Shown: positions 13,204 through 26,723, counted from the stretch's first letter. The stretch is DNA of 64,000 nucleotides from Odontesthes bonariensis (GCF_027942865.1 NC_134508.1:32857466-32921465); one strand, 5' to 3'. Program-made: numbers and translations. The notes: generated by a model not told the origin, from the letters alone.

Positions 13204-14834
13204 CGATATGTATGTATACATACAGTATAAATGTATTCCAAAAGGGGAAAGTAACTAAGTATATTTATTCAAATATTGCAATTCAGTCCAACTGTGAGAT
13301 CATTTAAGTTTCACACATATTTACATTTAATATTACTTGGCACTTCCCTTTGGCTACATTTTAGAGAGAAATGAGAAATATTATAATTGTAACTCGACTC
13401 TACTCATGTGAATAGCTTTTAAGATTAACACAATAACAAGCTTTCAAAATGCATCATATTATTAAAAATTCAAGCAGCAGTTTCTAACCTTTTTGGCTTT
13501 TGATGTCTTATAAAAAAAGCCTGTTACCATCTTTCATTGTGACAACGAGTAGTTAATAGCTGTGATTTTCAATCTAACCCCCCTGTATGGTTTGATTTTT
13601 AAAAAGATTTAAATCAACAAGTCACAAAAGGTAAAAGATAGAGAAAAAGCCCAGAAACTGGTTTCAGATTTGTGTATCACAGCTTTGTTTTTCTTCTCCC
13701 CGCTGGATAATTAGTAAGGGAGTTGTTGATGGGAAAGGAAATGGAAGACGGGTATGTCCTCGTATCTAAAACTGAGGATGTAGTTCAAACAAACTCCACC
13801 TGCAGCTACAGCAGTAATGATAATATAATCATGTCATAAAGAACAATATATGAGTCAGAGCAACTTTATAACTTTAATTAAATCGCTTCCATATCACTTC
13901 TGTACTTTTACTAAAGTAGGTTGATTTTTACTTGTAATTAAGTATATTTACATTTCTGCATTGGCACCATTACTTATGTAAAAGATGGGAACATCTCTTC
14001 CATCAATGCTGCCCACTGATTCAAATTAATAAGAAAAATCCAACCAACTCAGTTTTCTACTTTAGAAAAAGGTAGACAACAGTCTTCAATATCTAAACAC
14101 AGCTGTATAATATGATAAAGCTACAATCCCATTTTATGACAGGGGCATTTTATTATCATCAGTGTACAATCTGCAGTAAAAACAAAGTAAGAACATAGTG
14201 TCAAAGCCACTTTCAGGTTGTTTTTTACAACTAACACATTATGTCACATTAATGATGCTGGCCCTTTTCTGAAGAAAACCTGAAGAGTTACATGAATGTA
14301 TCATTCCATTCTGCTCTGGGCCTCTGCACAAAAGGACAGAGGCATGACATTAAACTGGCTTGTGAAAAGGTGTATGCATCAAATGTAACTCAATGACAGC
14401 TTTACGGGCAAGAGGCAAGATACCTTCAAACCCTGGTGTAAGATAATGTGCATAATTCACTGCAAGGATGTTAAGCGCACTCATTTCACACTTCATTTCC
14501 CACAATGCTGCCCCAGGAAGAATCTCTGTCTATGATGACTCAGGAAACCCGTAACATCACTCTTCTTCATATTTCTGTTGATGCCTCCTTTCAATTGTTT
14601 TATTTTTCACGCCATTTTAAAATGAATAATATGCCAGAAATATAATAAGAACTTAATCTGTGTTATGTAGGAAAATCATACCATGTCATTGGAAGTCAGC
14701 GTTTGGCTGCAAATTACTCAAAAATATACTACAGACACTAAACAACTATTTGAGGATAAGACTTCTACCCTTTGCCTTTTTTGGTAGACATCTTACAGAT
14801 ACAGTAGAAAGATTACACGAACAGGAGAGATATG

Positions 14835-14840
<6 letters not shown>

Positions 14841-14874
<34 letters not shown>
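14841..14874 (+). repeat. Microsatellite (TA)n(CA)n
   Basis: A perfect alternating TA run passes into ACACACACA. Compound dinucleotide repeat. Confidence 0.9.
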
Positions 14875-16616
14875 TTTATATGTGATACTCTGTTAAAAGG
14901 ACAAACATTTAATTTCCAATCACAAGGCAACAGAATCATCAAACTTGAAAACAAGATGTCTTGTCAGAATAAAAGGTTTTCATAACTATATGCAGTTATT
15001 ACCTTGAATATTTTCCTCCATTTATAAATATTGGAAAAAAGGAAAAATATATAAAATATCCTAAGTTCTGACAAATCATGTAATATGAGAAAAATTGTGT
15101 TTCTAAATGTTTTTAGATGTGTGTGTAAAAGCAACAGGAGGGCTTTAGTTATTGTAAAGCATTTGGATATCTGCTCATCTATTTTCTGTCACATTACATC
15201 ACCTGTTATCTACTTCCACAGAGAAAACAAAGCATGCAGCGTCAGCCATGTTTCTCACGTCGCCTATCTTTACTACATGGAATTATTTGGAAAACCTCCC
15301 TCAGTGAGCAGATGGCGTCTGCCGGGAGGAGAATGAAGCTGGAACCTGGGCTCTACACTCTCCACACACGTTTGCTCATTTCCACCACAAGCCTTTGTAA
15401 AAAGGGAACAACTCAGGTCTGCTGGGAATTCAACCACGGCTCTGTTTTGGGAAACAGTACACACGTTTGTTTATTGCAGTGTTGCTCTTGGATCTGTGCA
15501 GCCGCAGTAGTTAAAGCTGTGGCTACTGGTGAATCTCTCTGCAGACTGGAGAACTGCAAGATCAAACACTCCCTCCTTCTCCTGACTTCAGTCACTTTGA
15601 TCATCATGGTTTCCATCAAGTAGATGTGGCACGTTCATTATCTGACCCCTTTACCAACAGACTGAAATGTAAAGAGATGCGTTCTCTGGCCAAGTGAATT
15701 TACAGTGTGCTGCTGAGTCCTCGTGTAACATTAAGCAGAGAATGAGGCTGTGCTACATTATAGCCTCATAACTGCTTACAATCCAGCCCATGACATTTTA
15801 AAGAGAACTTAGTAGAAGGCAAACCACCAATCTTGTGCTGAGTCTACACTTTGCTAAACTAACTCAGAGGACAAGATAAGCCAGGCAAAGCTTGGAAAAG
15901 TAAATCCAAGGCTGGGTTGAATAAACCCTGTGCCACTCTGCCTGCTACAATCTGCACACAGAGTATTCCACTCTTGCAAAAGCCAGGTAGACTATCAGTC
16001 AACCCAGATTTAAGGAACATGCCAACAGGAATAACCCAACAAGAAATAAAATCTATCTCATGGGAGCTCAGAGGCTGAATTAAAAGCTCACTTTTGCTGA
16101 GTCACTTTTTTGAGATAATTACCCACTGATATGAAGAATATTTCCCCTCTTGCTTGTAAGGTCAGAGGGAATGCACACAGTGGCATATTTGGCAGTAATC
16201 GTGGCCACCCCCCACCATGAAGTGAGCCTATGAGAGTAGCACAAAGCTAATTCTGGCACCGCAAAGAGGCCCCAGAGAGCAGCTCAGAATGGAAGCAGAA
16301 TTAAATCCCAGCTTTCCTTGAGTGTCAGGTATTTACTCACCTTATGAACCTTGACCACCAACTTGAGTCTTTTATGATATACCAAGAGTCAAACAAAATA
16401 CCTGCAACTTAAGCATAACATACATACCTGTCAACAAAATAATGGCCTTGAAAAACAGCCATGCATGCCTAAGTAACCCATGAAAGTTTGCTCTGGGGTG
16501 CACAGTAGCAGTTTCACATCAGCAGTTTCACCGCTGTCTCCAGTCTGGCTTGCATCGCCAGGAGGCTGCACATCTGCACATGCACAGTGACTGACAATCG
16601 ATGGTTCACACTCCGA

Positions 16617-16630
16617 CCCCCCCCCCCCCC
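16617..16630 (+). repeat. C14 homopolymer
   Basis: A run of 14 cytosines followed by ACTCCCTCACC. G-rich on the minus strand, it is a likely replication-slippage site. Confidence 0.9.
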
Positions 16631-16899
16631 ACTCCCTCACCACTCCCAAACACCCTCTCACAAAAAACACCACCCAGCCAGGGTGCTCCCCCTGCGTGAT
16701 TCAACTTGTTCCACGGCTGAGAGGGAGACACGAGGAGAGAGGTGGGGATGAGATAAACCTGGGGGAGCCCTAGATGTTAGAGCGGCTGTTTGCATCCTGT
16801 TGTTGCCTTTCAGTCAAACTGGATTGGCATGTACAGAAAGAAAAGGTTTATCCATGGTTTGGTTAATCTGTGCTTTCAGAGCTATAACTGTAATTATAT

Positions 16900-18300
16900 T
16901 AAAACCCTGCAGCTGCAGCAGTTTCGATGTTGAGTCATTCTTTTATCATTTTTTGTGAGACTTAAGGCGCCTCTGCAGCGCAGCGAGGCACAAACGCTGC
17001 GCCTTGACGCGTAAAAAAACAATCAATACACTTAGTGTGCAGGGCGTTGCACTCTTTTCAAAAACAATGTATACATTTACTTTTCAAGCCTGTACCAACT
17101 CTGTGAATCATTAATCAATTCAAGCATTTAAGATCACTTGAACCTGCGCGGAAATGTTTTACGTGTATCCCCAGATTTATGTCGTGGACCGTAACTATAA
17201 ATAAAATCCATTTATTCAATGCTATGTCTTATCACTTGGAAAAAGATAGGTCACGGCATTTTTTTAAACATTTGATTGCCGTGGATGACCCATTTTTGCA
17301 GCTTGGGTGGTTGTACTTACCCCTCTTTCCTGCCCACGAGGAATCTATATGAAATTACCCATATCCAAGGAAACAATATGTGAAGGGGGGATTTCCTGAA
17401 TAATTATGGCTAAGAGAGAAAAAAAAACTAACACTTAAATATTGTCTCTGAATAGTATCCAACGGGAATCCACACGAATTTAGAGGTTGCGTCGATCCCA
17501 GAATCATTACGAGCGCTGTCCACGGGAAAGTGGTGCTGAAAGTCTCAAGTCCCAACTTTACGCTGCGTGCGAATGGAAATAAACGACATGTCCAGTGGAG
17601 CCACTCACAAACGCGGCCCCAACGTGAAGAGGATCAGATTTGTACGGGATAACAGAGCAGAGAAGCGTGTATCCCACACCCGAGGCGAGAGCACTTTCCA
17701 ACTGATAGACGGAAGACTGCATGCGCTCCGTGTACTGGCTGTGATTGATGTTGAATGCATCGCAGCCCACCGCCTTTATCAGAGAAGAAATGCACCATCA
17801 ATGAACGGGGGGAAATGTGTGAATGCCAAATCACAGCATAAATACCACCAGCGCCTTGGCCATATAGCCACAATGAGACGTGGAGCGTTCGCATAAAATT
17901 GTTATATTTGAACGTCGATTTGGCCGCCTACTGCCTTACCCCTCAGCACACTCTGGCTTTTGTATTTAGTCATCTCTGTGAAGTGACAAACGAGCACAGA
18001 AAACCCCACCGTCTTCATTCACTGACAGTTTAAGCAATATAAAGTGATGCTTTAAAAGACATATCTCATTATTACACTTGCCCCGTGGCAGATCGTTGGG
18101 AGCGACAAAACAAGCTGCAACAATTTGACCTTATCTAACTAGTAAATGTCATAAAATGATCTGCAATCACTTCCATTTCCCCTCCCGACAACACAAATTC
18201 TGATTTTATTATTTCAGCGTTGCCTCACACGTTACAGGTGCTGTTACAACCGATGCAGTATGCTGAGTCTCAAAGCGTTTGGGATGCTGTGCGTAGACCA
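16900..18300. other. CpG-richer block with open frames on both strands
   Basis: CpG dinucleotides are visibly commoner here than in the flanks, for example GCGCAGCGAGGC near 16977, CTTGACGCGT near 17001 and ACGCGGCCCC near 17610. Frames stay open on both strands: 17567-17896 plus (109 codons), 17634-17894 minus (86 codons) and 17558-17770 minus (70 codons). None shows a domain I recognise. On the minus strand a possible 3' splice site (TTTCTTCTCTGATAAAG) precedes the 70-codon frame. It could be an unannotated promoter and first exon, an old insertion, or chance. Confidence 0.35.
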
Positions 18301-18786
18301 TGACGAACATATCAAGTCCAATCAGTGAGTGCGAAAACTCAATCTAGACACTAGGTTTGTGTTTTCGTGAGTGTGGGTTTCACTGGGTAACAACAACCAC
18401 ACTCTGCAGCACAGCTATGAAATGATGTCCAAGGGCATGCCTCTATATGTCCAACATTATCTTGCAAAAGAGCAAGAAATTAGTTTTTAACCTGGCATGC
18501 GATGTTATTACTCAGACTTCGGTGTGACACATTCGAGCTATTAACCTTCAAAAGTCTATAAAATGTGCCATGAAGAGACAAAGCACTGCAGGTGCTAACT
18601 TAACTGTGGCTGTCTTGATTGACTAATTTGCTCTGATGTCCAATAGAAGGCTCATGGTGATGATTTGGCAGCTGCTCTTTCTGATCACAAGGCTGAGTGG
18701 TGTGTGGAGGCCTTTACAGGTCTGAGGGGGTCACACCTGTGGAGTGCTGGACCGACTCCACCACATCAAGGGAAAGATGAGGGGTG

Positions 18787-18789
<3 letters not shown>

Positions 18790-18829
<40 letters not shown>
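18790..18829 (+). repeat. Microsatellite (TG)20
   Basis: Uninterrupted TG dinucleotides between CTC and AAAAAGAG. Confidence 0.95.
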
Positions 18830-18834
<5 letters not shown>

Positions 18835-21800
18835 GAGAGTAGATGGAAGCGGGGGTCCTTGCAGGGATGTGTATTATGCCTCTTTGGATCCTGGAGGCAG
18901 CTGAGCCTCTGAATATTCATCACCACCTCTGCTGGAGCAAATTCCAGCTACACGACTGGACTGACAGTCTTGTGAGCTGTGGTGGGACCATATAAGTCAT
19001 GCAAAAGAATTACAGATCTCATTTGTGTACACTATTGAACAGTGTTTTACATCTCCTTACTACTTGATAAAGCAGCTCCTTTAACCGGTGTTCTTCTTCA
19101 GTTTGGCATGGTTAGCATAAGTGAATTATTTAGCTGTGGAGAATGGATACAAAAGCCATTTCCTCCAGGAGGCCCACTGCTGCTTCACTTTCTGCTGCAG
19201 TACACTGGGAGACGGCCTTGTTGAGCATGTCTGCTCAGAGGATAACATGTTATGCAGCTGAGTCCTCCCCATCCCTCTGTGCAAGTCAAACTCCGGAGAT
19301 TACTTGTTTCAATTAGCTATGGGGCGGAGAGAATTTAAGCCATGTTAATTCCAGTCACTAGAGAAAATCCCAGTCAGAAAAGACCAGCCACTCAGGCATA
19401 ATCGCCTGCCCCCAGACGTCTCACATTTCATGGGTACATTAGAGGAATTAATCAAAATGTAAATCCCGAGGTCACAAAAATGTTCACTTTATTCCGTAAA
19501 AACTTCTGCATTCTTTGTGAAAATTTGTCTTTATGACAGCTGACATCATTTGTTTCCCAATCACTTACTGCCCCTGTCAGTAGCCTCTTTTTCCAAGACT
19601 TTACTCAGGAATGATTTATTTCACTAAATGATATTTGATTAAAGGGAGTGAGGAAATATTTAACTAATGAATAATGTCGATGATGCATAAGAGAATAAGA
19701 AGGAGGAGGAGAAACGCATGCTCCTCACTCAGTTGAAGAAATAACCTAAAAGTTGGAACTAAATGTGATGTCTGCGTCACATCTTTTCATTAGTGTCTGT
19801 GTTCTTTGATATTGAGAATATATATACAGACAGACTGCTAACATTTGATTTAATAAAGTTGAGACTCTCACAGTCTCACGCTGAAATGAGTCACTTTGTC
19901 ACTTTTGTTTGAAGCAATACTTTACAATGACGAAACAGGGCAGCTGGGTCAGACTGTGACCATATGCTCTAAGTTTAATGGGTGTGACAAGTGTGTGAGG
20001 ATATATTTCGTTGAGGTGCTGGCTGACAGTTGTCGCAGGTGTAACCATCGATCTCAGCTTATTAATAAAGTTAAGATTATCTAAGGCGCAGAAGAGGTCA
20101 ATTCAATATATTTGTTCTGAAAATACCCGAAACACAGACAGAATGAGAATACATCTTTAGAAAACTATTTATCATAACCATGAAAGTAAAGATCAGTGGT
20201 GTGTAGAGGTTTTGTGAAATTACTGTTTCGGCCTTGTGACAACTGAGAACACAGTCAGCCGCTGGCAAACATTAACGCATGTTGCATTAAAGTTGGTGCT
20301 GATGTTGAGTTTGCACTCCTTTGAAGAGCCAAATGTGTTTTTGCATTTCACAGATTTAGTCTTTAATTTGCATACTGTTCCCATGATTGTTTCAGTCTTA
20401 TGTTATTGAATAATTATGATGTTAAATTGTTCAAAATAGGTGGAAATGTGAGCTTGTTGTAACTGGCATGATAGCAGCCCCTGGTGGCTATGATATTTAA
20501 CATTCTCAGATACCTTCAAAGGTAAACCTGAAAACTGCATCCTAACAGGTGTAACACATATAAAGTAAGCTGCTAAGTAATGGCTGTTATAAAATACACA
20601 AAGACAAATTTGTCAAACTTTAAACATAGATATTTTAGTTACATTAGTTAAAGTTATTAAACAGTTATTAGTGTTTAATTACAAATATATCTACACATGC
20701 AAGTCGATTTTTCCAGCTGACAGAAAATGGTTAGTCCTCATTAAGCCTTCAAGGGTTTCTACTTTTGAGATCAGAATAATGATTTTTAGATTATGTCAAC
20801 TTGTTGATACCTTTTAGCAAAGGATCCAGTGCCTGAGAAAGCAATTTAATCCATGTAAATTAAACACAGTAGCTTCTCTTATGTGTGAATCAAAGCACAA
20901 TCTATTCTAGCCTTGGGCAAGACAACACAATCTCCTGCTTATTTAGTCATTAATGTGCATATTTACCTGGAGAAACAAGGTGGTCGAAAGGTTAATGTTT
21001 CCAATATCTCTGTAGTCTTCAATTAAACAAACGTCAGCTGCTGCATATTCTTTGGTTGTGTGGCCTCCTCTGGGATTGGCTTATCATGAGATACAGTACT
21101 AAGACCAGATTTCTTAGCTCATTTACTTTGCCACACTCTGGTTGTGACAGGTCTGCTCATCTGCTACATGACTGCTAACACCATGCTGTGACAATTTCTA
21201 AATCATGCTCTTTATTTGAATGTAGGATAGAACAAACTGTGTTCATCATGTTTTTGCACCCCCTGTATGCTCCTCTAAAAATAAACTCTGGGTACAGCTA
21301 CCAGCAATCATACAACATCACAAAGGTTGTGTGCCAGTTCCTAAGTAGTGGTTTGTTTTAGTTTTATTCCGGTGATTTAATAATAATTTAGTTTGCATGA
21401 TTTACTGCTTTGCTGAAACATAATGTCTTTGCTCACTTGAGGACCCAAATTCATGGTATGCAAGGCAAGATGCTTAAAGTTCAGCTTTACTTCAAAAAAA
21501 GATATATACAAGCAAGCTAAAACAAACCAGTATGCAATAAAGACAGCAAATTTGAGAGAGACAATAGAGACAGAGTAAAGAATAAAAAGTGTGTTTTAAA
21601 AAAAGTCCCACTCCCCAGTTGGGGTCTTCAGCTTCAAAATCCAACGTGGCTGCCTCATACAAAACCAAATTATGAAAGCCACACCACTCTGCTATTTATC
21701 AGCATTCCTGACCATTTTCTGTCTCATAAAATCAGTTGCACAAATACTTTGGTTCAACCAATATTTGCGAATTTTGACTGTGTTCATAAAGAAAAATTCT

Positions 21801-22050
21801 GTATTAAACATTCATATCAAAAGCTAATCTTGTCATTGCGAAAACCCACTGTTCTTCTGAAATGTAAATGAAGCATGCTCAACTTTCAACGTTGTGGAAA
21901 ACAATACAACACTAACAGGAAGGGCAGCTCGGGAGGTCAGCCTGAAAATAGGGCAGCCAGGTGGAACACCACAAGGTCAAGTTAGAGGCGATCTGCAGGG
22001 CTGGGACCTCCAAGGAGGGCAAGCTGAACACTGGGATTCAGACTGGGACA
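18830..22050. other. Intergenic, no gene recognised
   Basis: About 3.2 kb without a supported gene; no frame exceeds 76 codons before the L2 fragment. A weak CTCF-like site (AGCCCCTGGTGGC) occurs near 20475-20488. Nothing else is recognised. Confidence 0.55.
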
Positions 22051-22900
22051 TAAGGCAAGGCAAGTTTATTTGTATAGCACAATTCAACAACAAGGTGATT
22101 CAAAGTGCTTTACAGATACATTAAAACAGCAGAAATAAAAAGCATGATTTAAAATTTAAACAAAAAAGAAAGAAATAAGAACAATAGATAAAATCAGATA
22201 AAATCAGATAAAATCAGTAGTTAAAATGTGATTAAGTTTTGAAACTCAAGCTTCAGATTTGGACCTTTATTCAAATGCAGCTGAAAATAGGTGTGTCTTC
22301 AACTTGGACTTAAATACACTGAATGTTTCAGCTGATCTGAGGCTTTCTGTGAGCTTGTTCCAGACATATTCAGCATAGAAGCTGAATGCAGCTTCTCCAT
22401 GTCTGGTCCTGACTCTGGGAACTGATAAAAGACCGGATCCAGATGACCTGAGGGGTCTGGAAGGTTCATACTGGGTCAGGAGGTCACTGATGTATTTTGG
22501 TCCTGGACCATTCAGAGCTTTATAGACCAGCATCAGAACTTTAAAGTCTATCCTCTGATGGACAGGCAGCCAGTGTAAAGACCTCAGAGCTGGACTGATG
22601 TGGTCCACTTTTTTGGTCTTTGTGAGGACTCGAGCAGCAGAGTTCTGAATGAGCTGCAGTTGTCTAAATGACTTTTTAGGTAGACTTGTAAAGATGCAAT
22701 AATCAAGCCTACTAAAGATGAATGCATGGACTAGTTTTTCCAGGTCCTGCTGAGACATCAGATCTTTTAACCTTGATATATTCTTAAGGTGATAGTAGGC
22801 TGACTTTGTTATTGTCTTTAATGTGTTTTTCCAAATTTAGGTCTGAGTCCATCACTACACCCAGATTTCTGGCCTGGTTGGTAGTTTCTAGGTGTACATA
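22051..22900 (-). mobile_element. L2-type LINE fragment (reverse transcriptase C-terminus and 3' UTR)
   Basis: The minus-strand frame at 22267-22758 (163 codons) carries motifs of the C-terminal part of fish L2-clade LINE ORF2: SRLDYC, LQLIQNSAARVLT, LRSLHWLPVHQRIDFKVLML, PSRPLRSSGSGLL and a final SKLKTHLFS. Just upstream, in another frame (22784-22880), is RNLGVVMDSDLNLEKHI, the segment that normally precedes it, so a frameshift separates the two. Downstream at 22051-22130 lies the family 3' UTR (AAAGTGCTTTACAGATA, TTTGTATAGCAC read on plus). The catalytic FADD region and endonuclease are missing. The sequence at 22900-23146 stays open but does not match the expected L2 upstream sequence. 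Confidence 0.9.
22188..22221 (+). repeat. Three tandem copies of an 11-bp AT-rich unit
   Basis: AGATAAAATC-type units repeat three times within the A-rich tail of the LINE fragment. Small tandem expansion. Confidence 0.7.
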
Positions 22901-23324
22901 GACAAAGGGTTTATGGGGAGGGTGGACTCTTAAACAGACCTGGATACAGTCAACCTTTGTGAAGACTTCACACTGGCCGAAAGGGCGGACTTTTGGAGGA
23001 TCCTGACCGACCAATTCTGGAGAAGACTGTGTGACACAAGCAAAGTCTGAAACAGCAGAGATGTCGGCCAACCCAAAAACACACTCTGGGACAGGCTTGT
23101 CGTCAGCTGACCATGGAAGGTGCTGGGTGTCAGTAGACTCAAACACCAGCTATCAATATATTATACGTAACTGCTAATGCACTGTGGAAAATGAGATATT
23201 ATGAATGTTGTGCCTTATTCATGTGAATTTATAAGAAATACAGTGTAAACCTCAGACTTATTATAGTTTAGAATGAACATGAAACATCATAGCAGATTAA
23301 TCTAAGGTACAAAAGCTTGCAATA

Positions 23325-23600
23325 GTAAATGGTAACTGGACTGTACTTATATAGCACTTTTATAACCTGACCACTCAAAGCGCTTTTACACTACAAACCC
23401 CATTTACGCAGATTTAACACACAAACCCATACAGGACATCTTAGTCTTAGGAGGCAACGTGGAGTTCAGTGTCTTGCCCTAGAACACTTCGACATGTGTT
23501 CGGACAACACTTCGACGGGGGAAGTCGGATGTAAAACCACAAGCTTAGGATTGGCAGAGGACTGCTCTTCCTCCTGAGCTACAACTGCCCTCAGAGCATG
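23325..23600 (+). repeat. LINE-tail/SINE-like dispersed repeat
   Basis: It contains the fish repeat signature TGTACTTATATAGCACTTTT, then CCACTCAAAGCGCTTTTACA, then GTCTTGCCCTAGAACACTTC, and ends TCCTCCTGAGCTACAACTGCCC. This order is a familiar 3' module of teleost non-LTR retrotransposons, though I cannot fix the family by eye. No coding part remains. Confidence 0.65.
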
Positions 23601-24625
23601 TTGTGTCAGTTTAGTGAAATCTCATTTAAATGTTACATGTTTACATCATTATAAGCAACATCAGATCAGAAATATCTGACAAAATCCACATCATTTTTAC
23701 TCTTAAGGGACTAACCAGTTGTCAGCCACTGAGTCTCAGTCCAGTATGCACTTCTCTCGTAAATGATCTGCAAAAGGAAGGGTTAATATTTTTTTTTCTC
23801 CTCAACAAATTTCATGTGCACTGGCAGAAAACAAAAATCCTCAGAGGGACCCATATTCATTTCAGACTAAGTAAAAGTATACCTCTGATTTGCCAGGTTT
23901 CTGTTAAAAACAAACTATCATCCAGTTTGAATAATTTAGATCTCATCTCATGGGTAGTAATTCATATTCATTCATCACCTGTTGAAATGTCAGAGAGTAT
24001 TCGTTGTGAGCGTTTTTTAATCTAGCTGAATGTACCGTTAAACAACCATTGAATCCCACCGGAGCAAAGTGCAGATTCTCAGCGGATTCATCCTAAGTCT
24101 AAACTGTATTTAATAGAATAAAGCTCCTTGGCTCCCCTCAGTTCTCCTCTGTTTTGATTATCTTTATGGGTTTCATCTGAATATCATCGGTCTTATCATT
24201 TGCTTCTCTGCCAATCACTGTCTATTGAGCTTCACAAGTCTTACACAAAGTGGCTCCACTGAAATCAAAAATTTCTCCATGCATGACTCATGTCCCCTGA
24301 CTTTTCTTCAAATAAAATTTTTTCGTATTGAGCCAAGTGCAATAATGCAGTCTCTAACAACATGCAACAGTTAAGAGCCTAAGTTTGAATAGGGAAGATG
24401 CCATTAAGAATTTGGACTGGAACAAGACATAAAAAATCTCAGGTAGCACAACAAAAGAGGATTAATTTGTAGAGGGTGGAAACAGTGTCTAAATAGAATG
24501 GTGGGCTGCCTTATGACCAATGATAATTAAACTATCAAAGACTTAATAAAAGATCTATATAAATCTTACAGCTGAGTCTGGTCAAAACCTGGCCTCTACT
24601 GAAGTGTATTCGCTGACAGAAGTGA

Positions 24626-24639
24626 GCGCCCTCTTTTGG
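24626..24639 (-). promoter_or_regulatory. CTCF-like motif
   Basis: On the minus strand it reads CCAAAAGAGGGCGC, close to the CTCF core, with A in place of the S and Y positions. It lies about 70 bp from an RFX X-box. Motif match only. Confidence 0.3.
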
Positions 24640-24706
24640 ACAAGGCAGGCACTGTAATCTCTGCAGCTGTGCGTGAATGGCACACCAGAGAGTGCAAAGA
24701 GAATGG

Positions 24707-24720
24707 GTTGCCGTAGCAAC
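24707..24720. promoter_or_regulatory. RFX X-box (GTTGCC-GT-AGCAAC)
   Basis: GTTGCCGTAGCAAC fits the RFX consensus GTNRCC-N(0-3)-RGYAAC in both half-sites. X-boxes occur in promoters and enhancers of ciliary genes and other RFX targets. No gene start is recognised near it, so it may be a distal element or chance. Confidence 0.45.
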
Positions 24721-26600
24721 AGCAGATAGTAAAAGTGCAGCCTCCTGAGTGACCCAGCACATATACATTTAATTGTGTAAGGCCCGGTCTCGTTCGCCTG
24801 AAAGCAAAGAGGCAGACAGGGGTGAAAAGAAGAGGAGATTCATTTTTTTTCACTGAAAACATTTCTGACCTTCACACAATAAGTTTTGATTTTTCTTTGC
24901 AGCATGAGTCGCTGGATTAAAACATAAATGTCTACACTAACATTCACTAGGTTTGTCTTTCATTGGGTTGAATTAAATCTATGTCTGAAGGGCTTTAAAA
25001 AATATATATATATATCTTTTGATATGATGTCCACAATCTCTTTTCTATAAGCATTTAGAGAAAATGAATATTTGATTAAAAGAATCTTGATCTGCAACTG
25101 TTTTTATAGTCAAGCAATCAAATCCCACCCACAGTGTGTTCATGTGGGAGGAGTTGCTCTATTTACCCTGGTTTTAAATCTTTTGGTGTTGAACATGTCA
25201 CATAAAACAAGCAATTTTGTCACTGTACACTCACAATGGGCATGTTTCATCATTACACATCATTTTATTGACCAACCAGATAATCAGTCGAGAGCGCAAC
25301 TCAAATACTGAAAAAATGATAAAGATAACGATTACTTGCAGCTGCAGAAATCAAATATATTTTGTCACATTATTGTGCTGACTGTAAAAGGGAGGCCGAG
25401 GATGCACAATATATATTTTTTGCACAGAAACAAGGTTTTGCAACATGTCCTATGCTGTTTGAAGTCCTGAATCATCATCTCCCAGCATACGGCCGTGGTG
25501 CTGAATGTGTTCAAAAATGTTTTTTCTTCCTACATCTGATAATGCCTTGACCAGGCCCTTACTTAAAAAAAAAAAAAAAAAAAATGTATTTTGTTATTTG
25601 AACTGCTTTTGCATGTTAATGTTGCACATTTAGCTCTTTCCACTGGCCTGGGGAAATACATGTAATTACACATTCTCTTCCCCACAGATTGTGGTGTATT
25701 CAAGTAAAAATAATCATTCAACATAGTGGAGGTGGATACAATAACATGATGTGCAATAAACTTGCTTTCAGAGGGCTTGTAATTTTAATATTTCTTGAGA
25801 CTTTTTCAGTGATGTGTTCACCTCTTCCACCAACGAGCCCCTTGTGCACTTTTTGGTTGTATTTGCTGTGAATAAACACAGCTCAGGCCATATTCTGGGA
25901 TATTTCATCATGGCACATGCAGTGAAGAGGCTAACCAGTGTTGTCTATGACTAAAATGGAAGCAGGATTTGTTGTTTCTACTTATTGTTCTGATAAATTC
26001 TGTTGAGTTACAGATAACCATTTATAGAACAGTTAAGCTAAATTGCCTTTTGCTTTTGTGATGCTCATGCTTATTCAATTTGATCGCATAGACACTCAAC
26101 AAGTAAGCAAGCCCAAATACTGCTGTTTGACTTATGTTGATAATACACTAAATGGTTGAAAAATAAGACTGTCTGAAGGCATTCATACATTTCTTATCCA
26201 TGAAAGCAGCTATTGTGTTTTTTTTCTTTCTGCCTTTGTGGTCTTTTTAGTCTCTTTGTTTGCTCTTTAGTAACTCTGCATGTTGTCATTTTAAGTCTCT
26301 TTATTGCCATTTAGAGTTTTAGTGGTTGTTTTACATTTCATGATGGATGTTTCTGTCACATCCATGGAGTCTTGTTTTTAGTTTCATGTTTTAGGTCACG
26401 TTTTTGAGTTTGAGTCCATGTTTAGTTTTCGGTTCATGTCTTAGTTTTCCCTGCACCCTGTTAATTAGTTCACTCACTGCACCTGTTTATTCCCCTCAGC
26501 TGCACCTTGTCCCAATCACGCTCACTCCCTATTTAAGTTCTCAGTCCTTTTTGTTCCTTGTGAGATTCTTATCCTTACCATGAGGCCTGCCTGCCTGCCT

Positions 26601-26680
26601 CGTGTCCCCCGTGTCCCCCGTGTCCCCCGTGTCCCCCGTGTCCCCCGTGTCCCCGTGTCCCCGTGTCCCCGTGTCCCACG
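26601..26680 (+). repeat. Minisatellite, 9-bp CGTGTCCCC units passing to 8-bp units
   Basis: About five 9-bp CGTGTCCCC units are followed by four 8-bp units that lack one C. The array ends CGTGTCCCACGG. The change in unit length within one array points to slippage in the C runs. Confidence 0.9.
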
Positions 26681-26723
26681 GTTTTTTGCAAGTTAAGTAT
26701 TTATCCATGCCATGTTTAGTTCC

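Larger units (their letters stand above)
13204..16899. other. Intergenic, no gene recognised
   Basis: No supported gene. The longest frames (129 codons at 15234-15623 on plus, 80 codons at 16431-16673 on minus) show no recognisable domain. It holds a TA/CA microsatellite (14841-14874) and a run of 14 C (16617-16630). Confidence 0.55.
23601..26353. other. Intergenic, no gene recognised
   Basis: No supported gene. The 131-codon frame at 23630-24025 has no domain I know. It includes an X-box/CTCF-like pair (24626-24720), a short ATATAT run near 25000 and an A21 run near 25565-25584. Confidence 0.55.

Noticed and set aside
15234..15623. 129-codon plus-strand frame
   Set aside because: No recognisable domain, no supporting splice or promoter context, and overlapping opposite-strand frames of similar size.
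22900..23146. Continuation of the L2 frame upstream
   Set aside because: The frame is open, but its residues do not match the expected reverse transcriptase region, so I did not extend the LINE into it.
23630..24025. 131-codon plus-strand frame
   Set aside because: Starts at the edge of a dispersed repeat, with no known motif; consistent with chance in this base composition.
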